From: Bettongia penicillata ogilbyi | Taxonomy: Eukaryota; Chordata; Mammalia; Diprotodontia; Potoroidae | NCBI GenBank assembly: GCA_023548195.1 | Contig: JAJHZJ010000041.1 | Span: forward strand, 310,001-374,000 | Direction of reading: 5' to 3' | Length of the DNA: 64,000 nucleotides | Shown here: in pieces, positions 1 through 10,429 of the stretch | How positions within the stretch are numbered: position 1 is the first letter of the stretch | How the letters are laid out: each line of letters begins with the position of its first letter | Translations under genes and position numbers: made by a program | Notes under the pieces: generated by a model | Told to the model about the DNA's origin: nothing | The model's database searches: none | Seen by the model: the letters and a program-made list of their open reading frames with translations, nothing else

Positions 1-178
1 TCCACCCAATGCAAGTGGGCACCTTTTCTGAAATTTACAGTGTTAGAGAATTGCTCAGAACACTGTAAGAGTAAGTGATTTGTCCACACTCACTTGGCCT
101 GAAGGTATCAAAGTTAGGACTTGAACCTAGGCTTCTTGATTCTGAGGCCAGCTCTTGAGCCACCACTCCCACTTCCTC
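1..178 (-). mobile_element. SINE fragment, tRNA/MIR-related
   Basis: Its complement carries the SINE core (AAGTGATTTGTCCACACTCA and GGACTTGAACCTAGGC on the plus strand, then the GAGGCCAGCTCTTGAGCC head). It is cut by the window edge and resembles the copies at 6770 and 8395. Confidence 0.65.
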
Positions 179-414
179 TAATTGTGATAATGTGATTTAA
201 TAATCCTTCTGAGCATTAGAGGCTTAAGTAGGAGGTATCAGAAAAGTGATAACTTCTGGCAGACAAGCATTCCTAGTGGTCATTGTTTTGGGATTTTTGG
301 ATATAAAGTCTTCCTATTATTGTGAGGCTGAAATTTACCAGTTACTGTGTTATTCACCCACTAATATGGAATGTGACCTACATAGGATTTATTAGTAGAA
401 ATTAATAGACAGAT

Positions 415-510
415 AAATGGATGAATGGATGGTTGGATGGATGGATGAATGGATGAATTGATAGATGGATGGATGGATAGTGGGATGGATGAATGGGTGG
501 ATGGATGGGG
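415..510 (+). repeat. (TGGA)n tetranucleotide repeat
   Basis: Degenerate TGGA/TGAA units run for about 95 bases. The opposite strand reads as Ser/Ile/His/Pro repeats, which is not a protein. Confidence 0.95.
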
Positions 511-569
511 TATATAGTTTTCAATTGCTAGGAGTACTAAGTCAAAAAAATTCGGACACCACTGGTATA

Positions 570-715
570 AAAAAAAGAGCACTAGATATAAAATCAGAAA
601 ATATTTAGATTCAAATCATACTTCCATATTTACCAGTGGAATAGGCAAATCATTTAACTCTTCTGAGTCTGTTTCCTTATCTGCATGGTGGGGGTTATAA
701 TACTTAAACACACAG
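570..715 (+). mobile_element. MIR-like SINE fragment
   Basis: It shows the MIR core order: AGAGCACTAG, AGATTCAAATCATACTT, AATCATTTAACTCTTCTGAG and CTTATCTGCATGGTGGGG. It is diverged and partial. Confidence 0.6.
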
Positions 716-927
716 ATGTTTAAAGAAAGGACTTAGTGAATACTAAAGCGTTAAAAAATGAGTTCTTTATTTTAGGCAGAGTTAAGCAAGCAGAACTACA
801 AGAGCTTGCTTCATCTAAATTTATCTCCTTATAATTTTGGTGATTATCTTCTGGTTTGCCAGCTGGATGTCACAGGAAATTCCAGTAGTTGGCTCTCATT
901 AGCTCAGGTCTTATCACATCACAGTTT

Positions 928-1075
928 TGAAGTTGTAAATGACTATAAAGTGTCATGTCATCCAACCACTTCATTATACAGATGAGATCATTGAGACCCA
1001 GAAAGGTGAAGTTATTTATCTGAGGCAATCTGAACCCCAGTTCTCTTATTCCAAATCTACTGTTCTCTCCTTGTC
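928..1075 (-). mobile_element. MIR-like SINE fragment
   Basis: The plus strand shows the reverse-complement MIR core ACAGATGAGATCATTGAGAC and AAAGGTGAAGTTATTTATCT. Confidence 0.6.
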
Positions 1076-1274
1076 TTCACTTAGAACTTAATCTGACAGA
1101 TCTTGGGCATGAAGAAGGACTATACTAGGACAGATATCTCTAGTAGCTTTATTTATAATATTTCAATAAACCGTGTGCTAGAAATTACCTATTAAGGAGA
1201 GATGTCTCAATCATCAGAGCTTCCAAGTTCAGACAGGTAACTCTTGATTCAAATAAGTGATTCTTGCATAAATC

Positions 1275-1480
1275 CTTATTATGGTAGAGTAGAAAGAGTA
1301 CTGTATTTGTGGTGAGAGAGTTTGAGGTTAAATAGCGGCTCTGACTTACTACACACTTAATTTGGGCAGATCATTTTACCTACTGGGGTCCCAGTTTCAC
1401 CATCTATAAAATGAAAGGTTTCATCTAGAAGATCTTTAATGCTCCTTCCAGTTTTAGATTTTATTGTGATACTATTTCTT
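1275..1480 (+). mobile_element. MIR-like SINE
   Basis: AGAGTACTGTATTTGTGGTG, GGGCAGATCATTTTACCTAC and AGTTTCACCATCTATAAAAT appear in order, followed by a TCTAGAAGATCTTTAATGCT-type 3' part. A further 3' fragment lies at about 1690-1765. Confidence 0.6.
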
Positions 1481-2089
1481 ATTCTACTGTTTCTACAAAA
1501 TATTAGTATTATCTAAAAGAATGATTTTGGCAAATAGAATGGGGAAATGAGCTAAGAAAAAATCATCATCAAACATTTTATAAATATATTTTTAATGGAA
1601 CAGTAACACCTGTAGAAATTGTCACTTGACAATGACACATCTGATACACAGAGAGAAAGATACAGATTCTAATGACAGATGCAAAAAGTATTTGTTGCTA
1701 TGGTACCTTGAACAAATCAGTTGACATCCCTGGGCCTCAGCTTTCCAGGTTCTGTAGGTTTCCCTTTGTGTTCAAAGATGAAATAATTCACAGTATTATT
1801 ATAAGAGATGAGCCTGAAAAAAAGAAAGAAAGAAAGAGTGACTCATAGCCCTTTCCACATCTTCAAAATGTGCTTTGGTTTGTGAAAAGCTGCTGTAAAT
1901 GTAGGCACTTTGGTCTCCATAATGTTTTTGTTCAGAAAGAGACGTCCCATCTGTGATTGCTGGGTGCCAAGACAATCTGGTAGTTGTTGCTATTTCCCAG
2001 CATGCCAAAATTTGGCTGCTTTGCTTTAAATACTTTGGTGTGACCTTATAGAACACTTTCTGTTCTCCTGATTTTTAAGGGACTCCTGT

Positions 2090-2335
2090 TTAAGATTCCA
2101 GTCCAGTCATTTTTCAGCCACATCCGACTCTTCATAACTCCATTTGGGGCTTTCTTGGCAAAGATACTGGAGTGCTTAGCCATTTCCTTCTCCAGTTCAC
2201 TTTACAGATGAAGAAACAGAGGCAAAAAGGGTTAAATGACTTGTCTGGGGTCATGAAGGTAACAAATGTCTGAGGGTGAATTTGAACTCAGGAAGATGAG
2301 TTCTCTCTGTTTAAGATCACCTAAAAATAAATCTA
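2090..2335 (-). mobile_element. Marsupial SINE, MAR1-like (tail type A)
   Basis: The reverse-complement tail (ACTCCATTTGGGGCTTTCTT, GGCAAAGATACTGGAGTG) is followed by TTACAGATGAAGAAACAGAG and TGAATTTGAACTCAGGAAGA. This is the standard minus-strand order. Confidence 0.8.
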
Positions 2336-2820
2336 TTTTCTGGCTTCTGTGCCAGTTTACTGGTGGCTCACTTTTTCTGACTTCCGTCAGTCTCTGTCTT
2401 CCTCCTAATCGGTATTCCTCAATGAGGAATTGGTTTCTTACTTGCTATTTCCCTGACAGACTGCAGTGAGAAACTGGAGATACTGGAAATCACACTTGTG
2501 CCAGGCCTCCTGCATGGTGTCCTACTTTCACTGGTACCCAGATGCTGAGTTAACTCTCTCTCCTGCTGTGGTCCCCAGTGATTTGGGACATGTATGGCAA
2601 GGCCATGTCTCCCAGTGTACCATCTATGGGGGCTAATTCCATCATTTACTCCTGGTTTATCAAGTTGCGTTGGGATTTAAGTTTGGTTCCCTATTTGTTG
2701 AAGCTTTTATTGGCTTTTATCCATCCAAAAGATGGAGCCTAATACTAACAAGTCTATTAAGGTCATGATCAGTACTTGTACCCAAAATATAGAGGGAGTA
2801 GCATAAAATTAAATCTATTC

Positions 2821-2846
2821 AATATATATATATATATATATATATC
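2821..2846 (+). repeat. (TA)n microsatellite
   Basis: A run of about 13 TA units stands at the left edge of the decayed L1. Confidence 0.95.
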
Positions 2847-3994
2847 CAAGAGTGCTGGAGAAAAGTATTCCATGAACAAAATTCCAGATGAACAGACGTA
2901 AAAATATGGGGAAAATGGAACATGTGAAACACAAATAAAATGGATAAAAATTATGCATTAAGAGAAGCCCAAGAAAAGAAGAGAATAAGCCCAACACAAT
3001 GCCAACCTAAACCTCAAAGTAAAATCATAGTTTGGCCACAAAAACTACAAGACTGACTGGAAGAAATAAAATAAGAAATTAAGAGAAGGAAGTTAGAAAT
3101 GAAATGGAGAGTTTCAGAGGAAAGGTAATTTAAAAAAATCTGAGAACAAAAGGTAGAAAAATGTTACTACTGGACTCCCTGAAACACAGAATGAAACAAA
3201 TGGAATTCAATGATTCCATGAGACTATAAAAAAAATTAGAAATAAGTGAAAACATTTTTCTAGAGCAAAATATGAAGCATCCAAAGAAAAGAAAAAAAAA
3301 TACTTCAAATAACTAGAAAAAAAGTAAAAATACCAAGCAATAACAATCAGAATCACACAAGACTATGAACTAACTCTATAAAGGAGACGATGTCTTGGAG
3401 TAAGGATTCCACCTTCCTAAGGAGAAAGAAGAGAAAAAACGGAGAAAGAGAAGGAATTGAAGGAAGAGAGAAAGAGAGGCTTACAACTAAAAATAACTAA
3501 CACTGAAAAACTGATTATAATATGATGATACATAGGGAGAGTGGGAATATATATTTAATATAATAGAGGAATTTCAAGAATTCTTAATGAAAAGACAAGA
3601 GCTATGCATAAACTTTGAAATATCACACTGGGCACATGAGTAATCTAGAAAGGTAAAAAGCATTTGATAAAATTGAGGGGACTAAATGGTGATTTATAGA
3701 TTTAAATCTAGATTTAAACAGGATAGAAGAGATGAATAGTCATTCAAAATATCAATACCCTTGAATCTCAGAGGGAGGCAAATAAAACAAAGATAAACCC
3801 TAGGTCTTACTTTCTTCTATTGTTTTTAAGGAGAAAAGAAAAGAGAAGAGAAAGGGAATACATTAGGTAAGAAATAAGAAAGATGAGGGAGGAGTTTATT
3901 ATTTAACATAAATGAGTTATATGAAAGTAGTGAGAGGTGGAGGAAATTAACATCTAATGACCTTGATCTTATCTGAAGTGAACAGAAGAGTGTT

Positions 3995-4232
3995 GGTCAG
4001 CTACATATCTCAGTGGATAGACCACCAGGCCTGGAATTCCAATCCTACCTCAGACATTTACTATTTGTGTGGTCCTCCAAAAACCATGTAACGAAGTTTG
4101 TTTTAGGTTCCTTGCCTATAAAATGAGCTGGAGAAGGAAATGGCAAACCACTCCAGTATTTTTGCCAAGAAAACCCCAAATGGGGCCATGAAGAGTTGAA
4201 TATGACTGAAACGACTTAACAACCACAAAACC
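3995..4232 (+). mobile_element. Marsupial SINE, MAR1-like (tail type A)
   Basis: The head (CTCAGTGGATAGACCACCAG) and CCTCAGACATTTAC core are followed by the diagnostic tail AGCTGGAGAAGGAAATGGCA, AACCACTCCAGTATTTTTGC, ending ACTGAAACGACTTAACAACC. It is inserted in the decayed L1. Confidence 0.85.
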
Positions 4233-4599
4233 AAGTGTGTGCACACACAAGGGACGCAGAGTGGATACAAAAATACATTAAACTCATCAATAAAAAATAC
4301 GATGACTGAGAAAAGGGAGAGGAAACAATTTTGAAAATAGTCAGAGAAGAAATAGTCACAAGCAAAAGAAACTTCAAATTTGAAGGAGGAATTAAAAAGA
4401 GAACAAGAAGGTATAACAACCAATAAGCTAGGTGAAAGCAGCATGAACCAAAGAGTAGGAAAAGACCACCATAATTGCACCATAATTACAAAATAGAGTT
4501 TTTATTAGGTTATTTCTCCTCATGAACTCCTTCTTTGGAAAGAGAAGGACAAAAAGAATGAGAAAGAAACAGGGATTTGATGGAATAAGCATAAGAATG

Positions 4600-4911
4600 T
4601 GTGTATGTGTTCATCCTTCATTGCTGAAGAAGACCATGCCATCAGAGAAATAATGATGTGACTTGCACTTGGCTTTGTTTTGAGTGAGGGAGGGCTGTGC
4701 AGGTCACCAGCCTCACTTCTCCTCCAGAGCCATCTGAATCCAGTGACCAGACATTCATGACTGGAGATGATCCAGGATGAGGCAATTGGGGTTAAGTGAC
4801 TTGCCCAAGGTCACACAGCTAGTGAATGTCAAGTGTCTGAGGTGAGATTTGAACTCAGGTCCTCCTGACTCCTGCACTGGTGCTCTATTCACTGTACCAC
4901 CTAGCTGCTCC
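4600..4911 (-). mobile_element. Full-length marsupial SINE (tail type B) with 13-bp target-site duplication
   Basis: The tRNA-like head is at the right (rc of ...CCACCTAGCTGCTCC). The shared core AAGTGACTTGCCCAAGGTCACACAGCTAG follows (minus orientation). The type B tail at the left reads, on the plus strand, CATCCTTCATTGCTGAAGAAGACC. The exact duplication AAGCATAAGAATG flanks it at 4587-4599 and 4912-4924. It is inserted in the L1 at 2850-6000 and is therefore younger. Confidence 0.88.
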
Positions 4912-6049
4912 AAGCATAAGAATGAACATGAATATGAATGGAATGAATTTTTGGATAAAATAAGCACATTAAAGTATAAAGATGCATAGCAATATTAAAA
5001 ATTAAGTGCTAGAGTAGTATATATTATGATTCAGTGATAAAGAAGGGGTAGCAATCATAATCTCAAGAAAATAATAAAAGTAGACATAATTAAAAGAAAT
5101 AGGCAAGAAAATTACATTATGCTTAAAGAACATGTATACTGAAATAATATTAATATTTAATACATATGGGCTGATTATTATAAATTTATATTAAATTGTA
5201 AATTTATATTAAATTATAAATTTAAATACTTAAAGGAAAATTTCTTTACACAGAGAAACAAATAGAAAAACTGTAATACTAGGAAAGTGCAATGTGCCAC
5301 TTTCAGACATAGACAAATCTAACAAAAACAAAATAAGAAAGAAATGAAGGACATGGCAGATCTTTGACAGTTACTGAATGGAAATATAAAGGAATATGCT
5401 TATCCTTAACTTTTCCAAGCACCTTTAGAAAAATTGAGCATGTGAGAAGGAATAAAATACCTCATAAACAAATTTTAAAAAGCACAAAAATTAAAAACAT
5501 TCTATACTGACCACAACACACTAAATGTTATAATTAATAAAGAGTTTTTGAAGGAAAGATTGAAACCTAAAATAGACTAAATGTTTTAATCTGAAAGAAT
5601 TGGTGAATCAAAGAACAAATCATGGAATGAAAAGACAATTTCAATAAAAATTACAACAATGAAGAAAGTATGCCAAAAATTTGTGTAGGTATCCAAAATA
5701 ATACAATTTTTTATCAATAGAAAAGAAAAATAATAAAGCAATTAATTGGGATAAATGAAAGGGGGAGAACACATGTATAAAAAATACTCCTAACAACACT
5801 TTTGTCATAATAAAGAACAGGAAAAAATGGGTGTCCATAAATTGGGAAATCACTGAATGAATTTTGATATATGAATGGAATTAAATGTTAGTATGCCCTA
5901 AGAATTGATGAAAAAAGTAGTTCAGAAAAACCTGGAAGGAACTATATAAAATGATTCAAAATGAAATAAGTAGAATCAAGAGGACTATTTTTGCAATGAC
6001 TTCAAAATTATAAAGGAAAATGAATTTGAAAATAAATATATATGCACAA

Positions 6050-6165
6050 ATGTGTGTAGGTATATGTGTATTGTGTATATAAATATAAAATGTAATATAT
6101 TTATATGTGTGTATATAAATATAAAATATAATATAGGTATATGTGTATATATAAATATAAAATCA
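6050..6165 (+). repeat. Imperfect tandem repeat of TATATGTGTATATAAATATAAAAT-like units
   Basis: About three diverged units combine TGTGTATATAAA with TATAAAATAATA. Open frames here are low-complexity Ile/Tyr/His. The repeat lies at the 3' end of the L1 at 2850-6000. Confidence 0.8.
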
Positions 6166-6769
6166 ATGCAATATCCAATCATAAGTCTATAGAACTAATA
6201 ATTAATCATTTTTCCAACCTTTTGACAGAGCAGTGATGGACTCGATGTTCAAAATAAGCAATATGTTTTCAAATATGGCCGATGTGTCATTTTGTTTTTC
6301 ATGACTATAATTATTTGCCATAAAGGAGAATCTATTTATTTTGAGTTAGGAAATAGTTGAAAAATTGTAATGGTCATTCTATTTTTAAAAGAAAGTAAAG
6401 AGTGTCAATGAGTCATTAAAAATAAATAGAAAAGAAGAAAATTCATAGGGGACACAATACAAAAACACTGTAAAATATTTGAAATTTGCCCCCCCAAATC
6501 TGGAGAGTCATGGTTTCATATGTATTTTCCTTCTCTTCTTTGTATGGAGATATGTGTATAGAAAAAGGTTTTTTGATGTATGTCAAGTTCATAATAATGA
6601 AAAAGAAAACTAAAATAAATTAATGTAGGCTACTGTCTTTGGTGGCAATAACCTTTAGTTTGTTAGGTTTTCAAAATTCCATGACTTGATGAACATTTTA
6701 TGCAAATTCATCAATTTGTTAATGTGTGAAGCTTATGATATAGGAATTCTCTCCATAGATGCAATTTAT

Positions 6770-6895
6770 AGAGATGCCTGTGAGACTGAGGATTAAGTAA
6801 CTTGCTCATCATCACAGTCACTATGTCTCAAAAGCAGGACTTGAATTCTATTCTTCCTCTTTCCAAAGCCAGTCTGCTATCCAGTGACCATTTCC
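6770..6895 (-). mobile_element. SINE fragment
   Basis: The plus strand shows GAGGATTAAGTAACTTGCTC, AGGACTTGAATTCTATTC and AGCCAGTCTGCTATCCAGTG, the reverse-complement SINE core and head. Confidence 0.55.
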
Positions 6896-7561
6896 ATGTA
6901 CATTAGTAATGAAATCATTTGAGAAGGTAGTTTTGTAGCTTCTGCAATAGTACTATTTGGCAGTGCAATTGTCTTAGACTTCATTGTCTCTGTGCGTTTA
7001 TGCAATACAATATTCAATTATTTTCCCTCACTCGTTTCATGTTTTTACAGTGTATCCCTAGAGAATATACTAGAGGGTTGCTAAATTTGAGCAAAGGATT
7101 CAATTCTGTATTTGTTGATGAAATTATTTACTGGACAGAGGATTTTAAACTCCTGATCTCTTCATACGATGTCATTTTGCAGTACTCTGCTAACTCTGTG
7201 AAGTCAGTCATGATCTGTTACACGTTCTTATGCCTCGTCTCTGCCACTTATGACCTGTATTACACAAATCAATTGTTTTCACAGTCTCAGTTTCTTCATG
7301 ATCTGCTCTTAGCAAGGAAAACCTTCTAAGTAGGCTCCAGAGTCTAAACCAGACAGTGGTGTCATAAATACAATATGGAGGTCTTGGTACAGTTACTGCC
7401 TCCTCCCTAGATCACCTTTATAAAATTCAGTCATCAATGCCTTTGGTTTTCCCAGAAACAAGTTTTTTTTAAGAGTCCCATAAAAAGGATATTTTTAGGT
7501 TACATAGTGGATAAAGTATTATACTTTAGATAATGAATTCCTTGAGGGTAGGCTCTGTCTT

Positions 7562-7592
7562 GTTTCTTTTCTTTCTTTCTTTCTTTCTTTTT
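7562..7592 (+). repeat. (TTTC)n tract
   Basis: Tetranucleotide TTTC/TTCT run of about 30 bases. Confidence 0.85.
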
Positions 7593-7611
7593 TTGCCTCT
7601 TCAATGTTTTA

Positions 7612-7855
7612 GCAGTTGTTGTTCATTCAGTTGAGTCATGTCCAACTCTTTGTAACCCCATTTGGGGACTGGGGTGGTTTGCTATTTCCTTCTCTAGTTC
7701 ATTTTACAGATGAGGAACCAAGGCAAATGGAGTTACACGATTTGCTCAGGGTTACACAGCTAATAAATACCTGAGGTTGGATTTGAACTCAAGGGAAGAT
7801 GAGTTTTCATGGCTTTGGGCCCAGTTCTCTATCTGCTGTGCCATCTAGCTGCCCT
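7612..7855 (-). mobile_element. Marsupial SINE, MAR1-like (tail type A), near full length
   Basis: It runs from GTTGTTGTTCATTCAGTTGA and AACCCCATTTGGGGACTG to the head complement CTATCTGCTGTGCCATCTAG. All parts of the minus-strand MAR1-like order are present. Confidence 0.85.
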
Positions 7856-7859
7856 ATAA

Positions 7860-8085
7860 AGGTTTATTGACTCACTAACCCTGAAGTCAGAAAGATCTGA
7901 GTTCAAATCTTGCTTCAGATAATTAATATCTATGTAACCTTGGGCAAGTCATTTAACCTCTCAGAGTTAGTTTCCTCACCTGTAAAATTATGGTGCTTTT
8001 TTATGAGTTAGGATAAAATAAGATAGTATATGAAAAGCACTTGGAAAACCTTAAAGTGCTTCATAAATACTGACTATTCATATAT
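7860..8085 (+). mobile_element. MIR/THER1-type SINE
   Basis: It shows GAAGTCAGAAAGATCTGAGT, TTGGGCAAGTCATTTAACCT, GTTTCCTCACCTGTAAAATT and the L2-like tail AAAACCTTAAAGTGCTTCAT. Confidence 0.8.
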
Positions 8086-8394
8086 TTATCAAATTGCTAT
8101 AAATTTCACAAAGCTAGGAGTAATAGCTAGACAAAAATGACATCCAAAGAGATCTCAACAAGCTGGAATAAAAGACAAATCTAATAAAATTAAATTTAAT
8201 AAATTCAAGTCATACACATTGGTTCACTTATTCAAAAATCACTTATTCAAGTGTAAGAAGGGAGATTTCTATTTGGGGGAAAAAAGACAATAATTTCTAT
8301 TTGGAAAAAAATGGTCAGAGGGATTTTATGGTACTGTAAGCTCACTATAAATCACCAACATCATGACATCCAAAAAAGCTGAATCAATTATTTT

Positions 8395-8595
8395 TTGTTG
8401 GAGGAGGATTGTCATTGAGATAGGGAAACCACTTCCACCAAAACGGATCAGAATTTTTCGTACAACCTGTAGTGTCTGGAGTCACTGTGAGGTTAAATCA
8501 CTTGTCCATACATATACAATCAGCATGTGTCACAGGTTGAACTTGAAACATCTTGATTATAAAGCCAGTTCTCTGTCTGCTCTAGGCTGCAATAA
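8395..8595 (-). mobile_element. Marsupial SINE variant
   Basis: The plus strand reads AGGAGGATTGTCATTGAGAT, AACCACTTCCACCAAAACGG, GTGAGGTTAAATCACTTGTC, then the head complement. A second copy of its tail lies at about 9725-9815. The open frame across it (8363-8656) is repeat sequence, not a gene. Confidence 0.6.
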
Positions 8596-8599
8596 GGAA

Positions 8600-9925
8600 A
8601 GTTTAGTGTTCAGAAGGGAGAGAGATCATGTTTTATTCAAGCCAGATCTCGTCTAGAAAATAATGTTCTGTTCTGGATGCCATCTTTTTAGAAGAGACAT
8701 TTACAAACATAATTGTGTCCAGAGGAAGTTGTTGGGGAAGTTATGATGATGAAAGGACTCAATACCATATCCTAAACCTCATTTGAAGGAATTGGTGCTT
8801 TAATTTTGAAAAAAAGAAAATTAAGGCAGAACATTATCACTGTTTTCACATGCTTAAAGGGCTGTTATGTGGAAGAGGGATTACATTGACTATGCTTGAG
8901 CCCAGAGTAGGAAGTGAACAAGAGATAAAGTTCTGCACAAGAGAAAACCCTTGTTAATAATTAGAACTCTTCAAAAATGGAGTAGAAAGTATTGAGAGAC
9001 ATTTCCCTCATGGAAGTTGTTCAAATGGAGGTAAGATGACTATTTACTGGGAATGTTGTGAGAATTATTTATACTTTGGACAGAAGCTAAACTGGATGCC
9101 ATCTGTGCCCATTCCTTCCAATTAAAATTCTATGATCTTATGAAGAGTTCAAAGTGACGCAATAATCATGGATTCCAGCACTAAATACTGTTAAAGAGGT
9201 TTCTCAGGTAAAGCTCCTAAAGCATGATTTTCCAATTAAATAAATCTTTTAGTGGAAAGAAAGTACTTTAATTGCTATCATACTATGTATATTCACTTTT
9301 TTGAAATTTCTGGCCCATTCCATTCATCTTGTCTTCTTCCTTTCTTATGTCACACACAAACAGAAACTTCAGAGAATCAGAGACAGCAGGCCACTGACTT
9401 CAGTTTTGTGGTCTTTATTTGACTTCTGGCAGATAAATATCTCTATATCACAAGAAGCAACATCTGTCTAAGTGTTTCTTAGCTCTGCACCAAAGGGATA
9501 AGGGTGTGTGTCCATGAAGATCCAACTATACTATCAGTACTCCTGTTAAACTGTACACTCCTTGAGAAGAAGGATAGTGTCTTACTGAAATTTTGTATTT
9601 CTCCAATGTATCTGTCACACATACTCTATATTCTCTTTTGGAACCTGAGGGAAAAAAAAAAAACATGAAATGTGCCCAAGGCTAGTGTCATGGCAGCCAA
9701 AAGAAGCTAATCCAATCTTTTCTTAGTGAAGAAGGATTATCATCGATACAGGAAACTCCAGATAGAGAAACCTTTTCTACCAAAGCAGATCACTTGTAGT
9801 CCTATAGCAGAAAATCAATTTTTAAGATAAACTCAGTTGGGAGAAGGAGAAGAGATAGGATCAAGCCAAGGTACAACTCACCTGGAGTGAAATTCTAGGT
9901 GTTCAGGGAAAGAATGCAAACTATT
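8600..9925. other. Intergenic, mostly unique sequence
   Basis: Apart from a SINE-tail fragment (about 9725-9815) and a short A run at 9651-9663, I see no gene, RNA or repeat family here. Confidence 0.5.
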
Positions 9926-9929
9926 GGCT

Positions 9930-10210
9930 TACTAGGTGAGTGACTAGGTGGTGCAAAGGGTAGAATACTGTACTTGAAGTTAGAAAGACCTGAGTTCAAA
10001 TACTGCCTCAGACATTTAATAGCTGTGTGATTCTAGACAAGTTAGTTAACCTCCTATAGAGAATTTTCTCATTAGTAAAATGGGGGTAATACCTACATCA
10101 CAAGGTTTCGGTGAGGATTAAAGAAATTTTATGTGTTATGTGTGTGTGTGTGTGAAGTTGTTTTAAAATTGTCAAGTGATAGAAAAATGCCCCTAGTACT
10201 ATTATTATTA
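9930..10210 (+). mobile_element. MIR/THER1-type SINE, near full length
   Basis: Head TGACTAGGTGGTGCAAAGGG, AAAGACCTGAGTTCAAATAC, AATGGGGGTAATACCTACAT and tail appear in order. The copy contains a short (TG)n at about 10137-10154. Confidence 0.85.
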
Positions 10211-10268
10211 ATGCCATCATCATCATCATTGCTTCTACTACTACTACTACTATTTCTATTACTACTAA
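10196..10268 (+). repeat. ATT/ATC/ACT trinucleotide repeats
   Basis: Short runs of TAT, ATC and ACT units lie at the end of the SINE, a common A/T-rich tail expansion. Confidence 0.85.
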
Positions 10269-10299
10269 AGTGATTTTATAGCTCTCTAAATTTCGACAC

Positions 10300-10422
10300 C
10301 CTGGGGTTCAGTACCCCAGGTACCAAGTACAGCTATAACTCTACTCTGAATATAATGTGCACTTGATGTTTGCTGACTTGTAGTCTCCTAAATGATACTA
10401 AGTACCACTCCTTAGTGGTACT
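10300..10422. repeat. Two perfect short hairpins 80 bases apart
   Basis: CCTGGGG-TTCAGTA-CCCCAGG (10300-10320) and AGTACCAC-TCCTTA-GTGGTACT (10401-10422) are perfect inverted repeats of 7 and 8 bp with short loops. Nothing shows a function. Confidence 0.6.
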
Positions 10423-10429
10423 AAAATGG

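Larger units (their letters stand above)
2850..6000 (+). mobile_element. Decayed, internally deleted L1 element
   Basis: ORF1-like sequence covers about 3050-3800, with coiled-coil Lys/Glu coding and the IRITQDYE motif near 3348. L1 endonuclease-domain sequence follows at about 5080-5690, with the LSDIDKSN segment near 5305 and a decayed ...DH...N... segment near 5510. From about 5780 the sequence jumps to the L1 3' end, matching other L1 3' ends in this window (GGAAATCACTGAATGAATTTTG; CAGAAAAACCTGGAAGGA). The reverse-transcriptase region is missing. Two SINEs are inserted at 3995-4232 and 4600-4911. All frames are broken. The left boundary next to the (TA)n at 2821 is approximate. Confidence 0.65.

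Noticed and set aside
415..510. Regular repeats considered as a CRISPR-like array
   Set aside because: Tetranucleotide microsatellite without spacers, in a eukaryotic genome.
4740..4911. tRNA-like heads of SINEs as tRNA genes
   Set aside because: Heads are diverged, lack a full cloverleaf and sit in SINEs with tails and target duplications.
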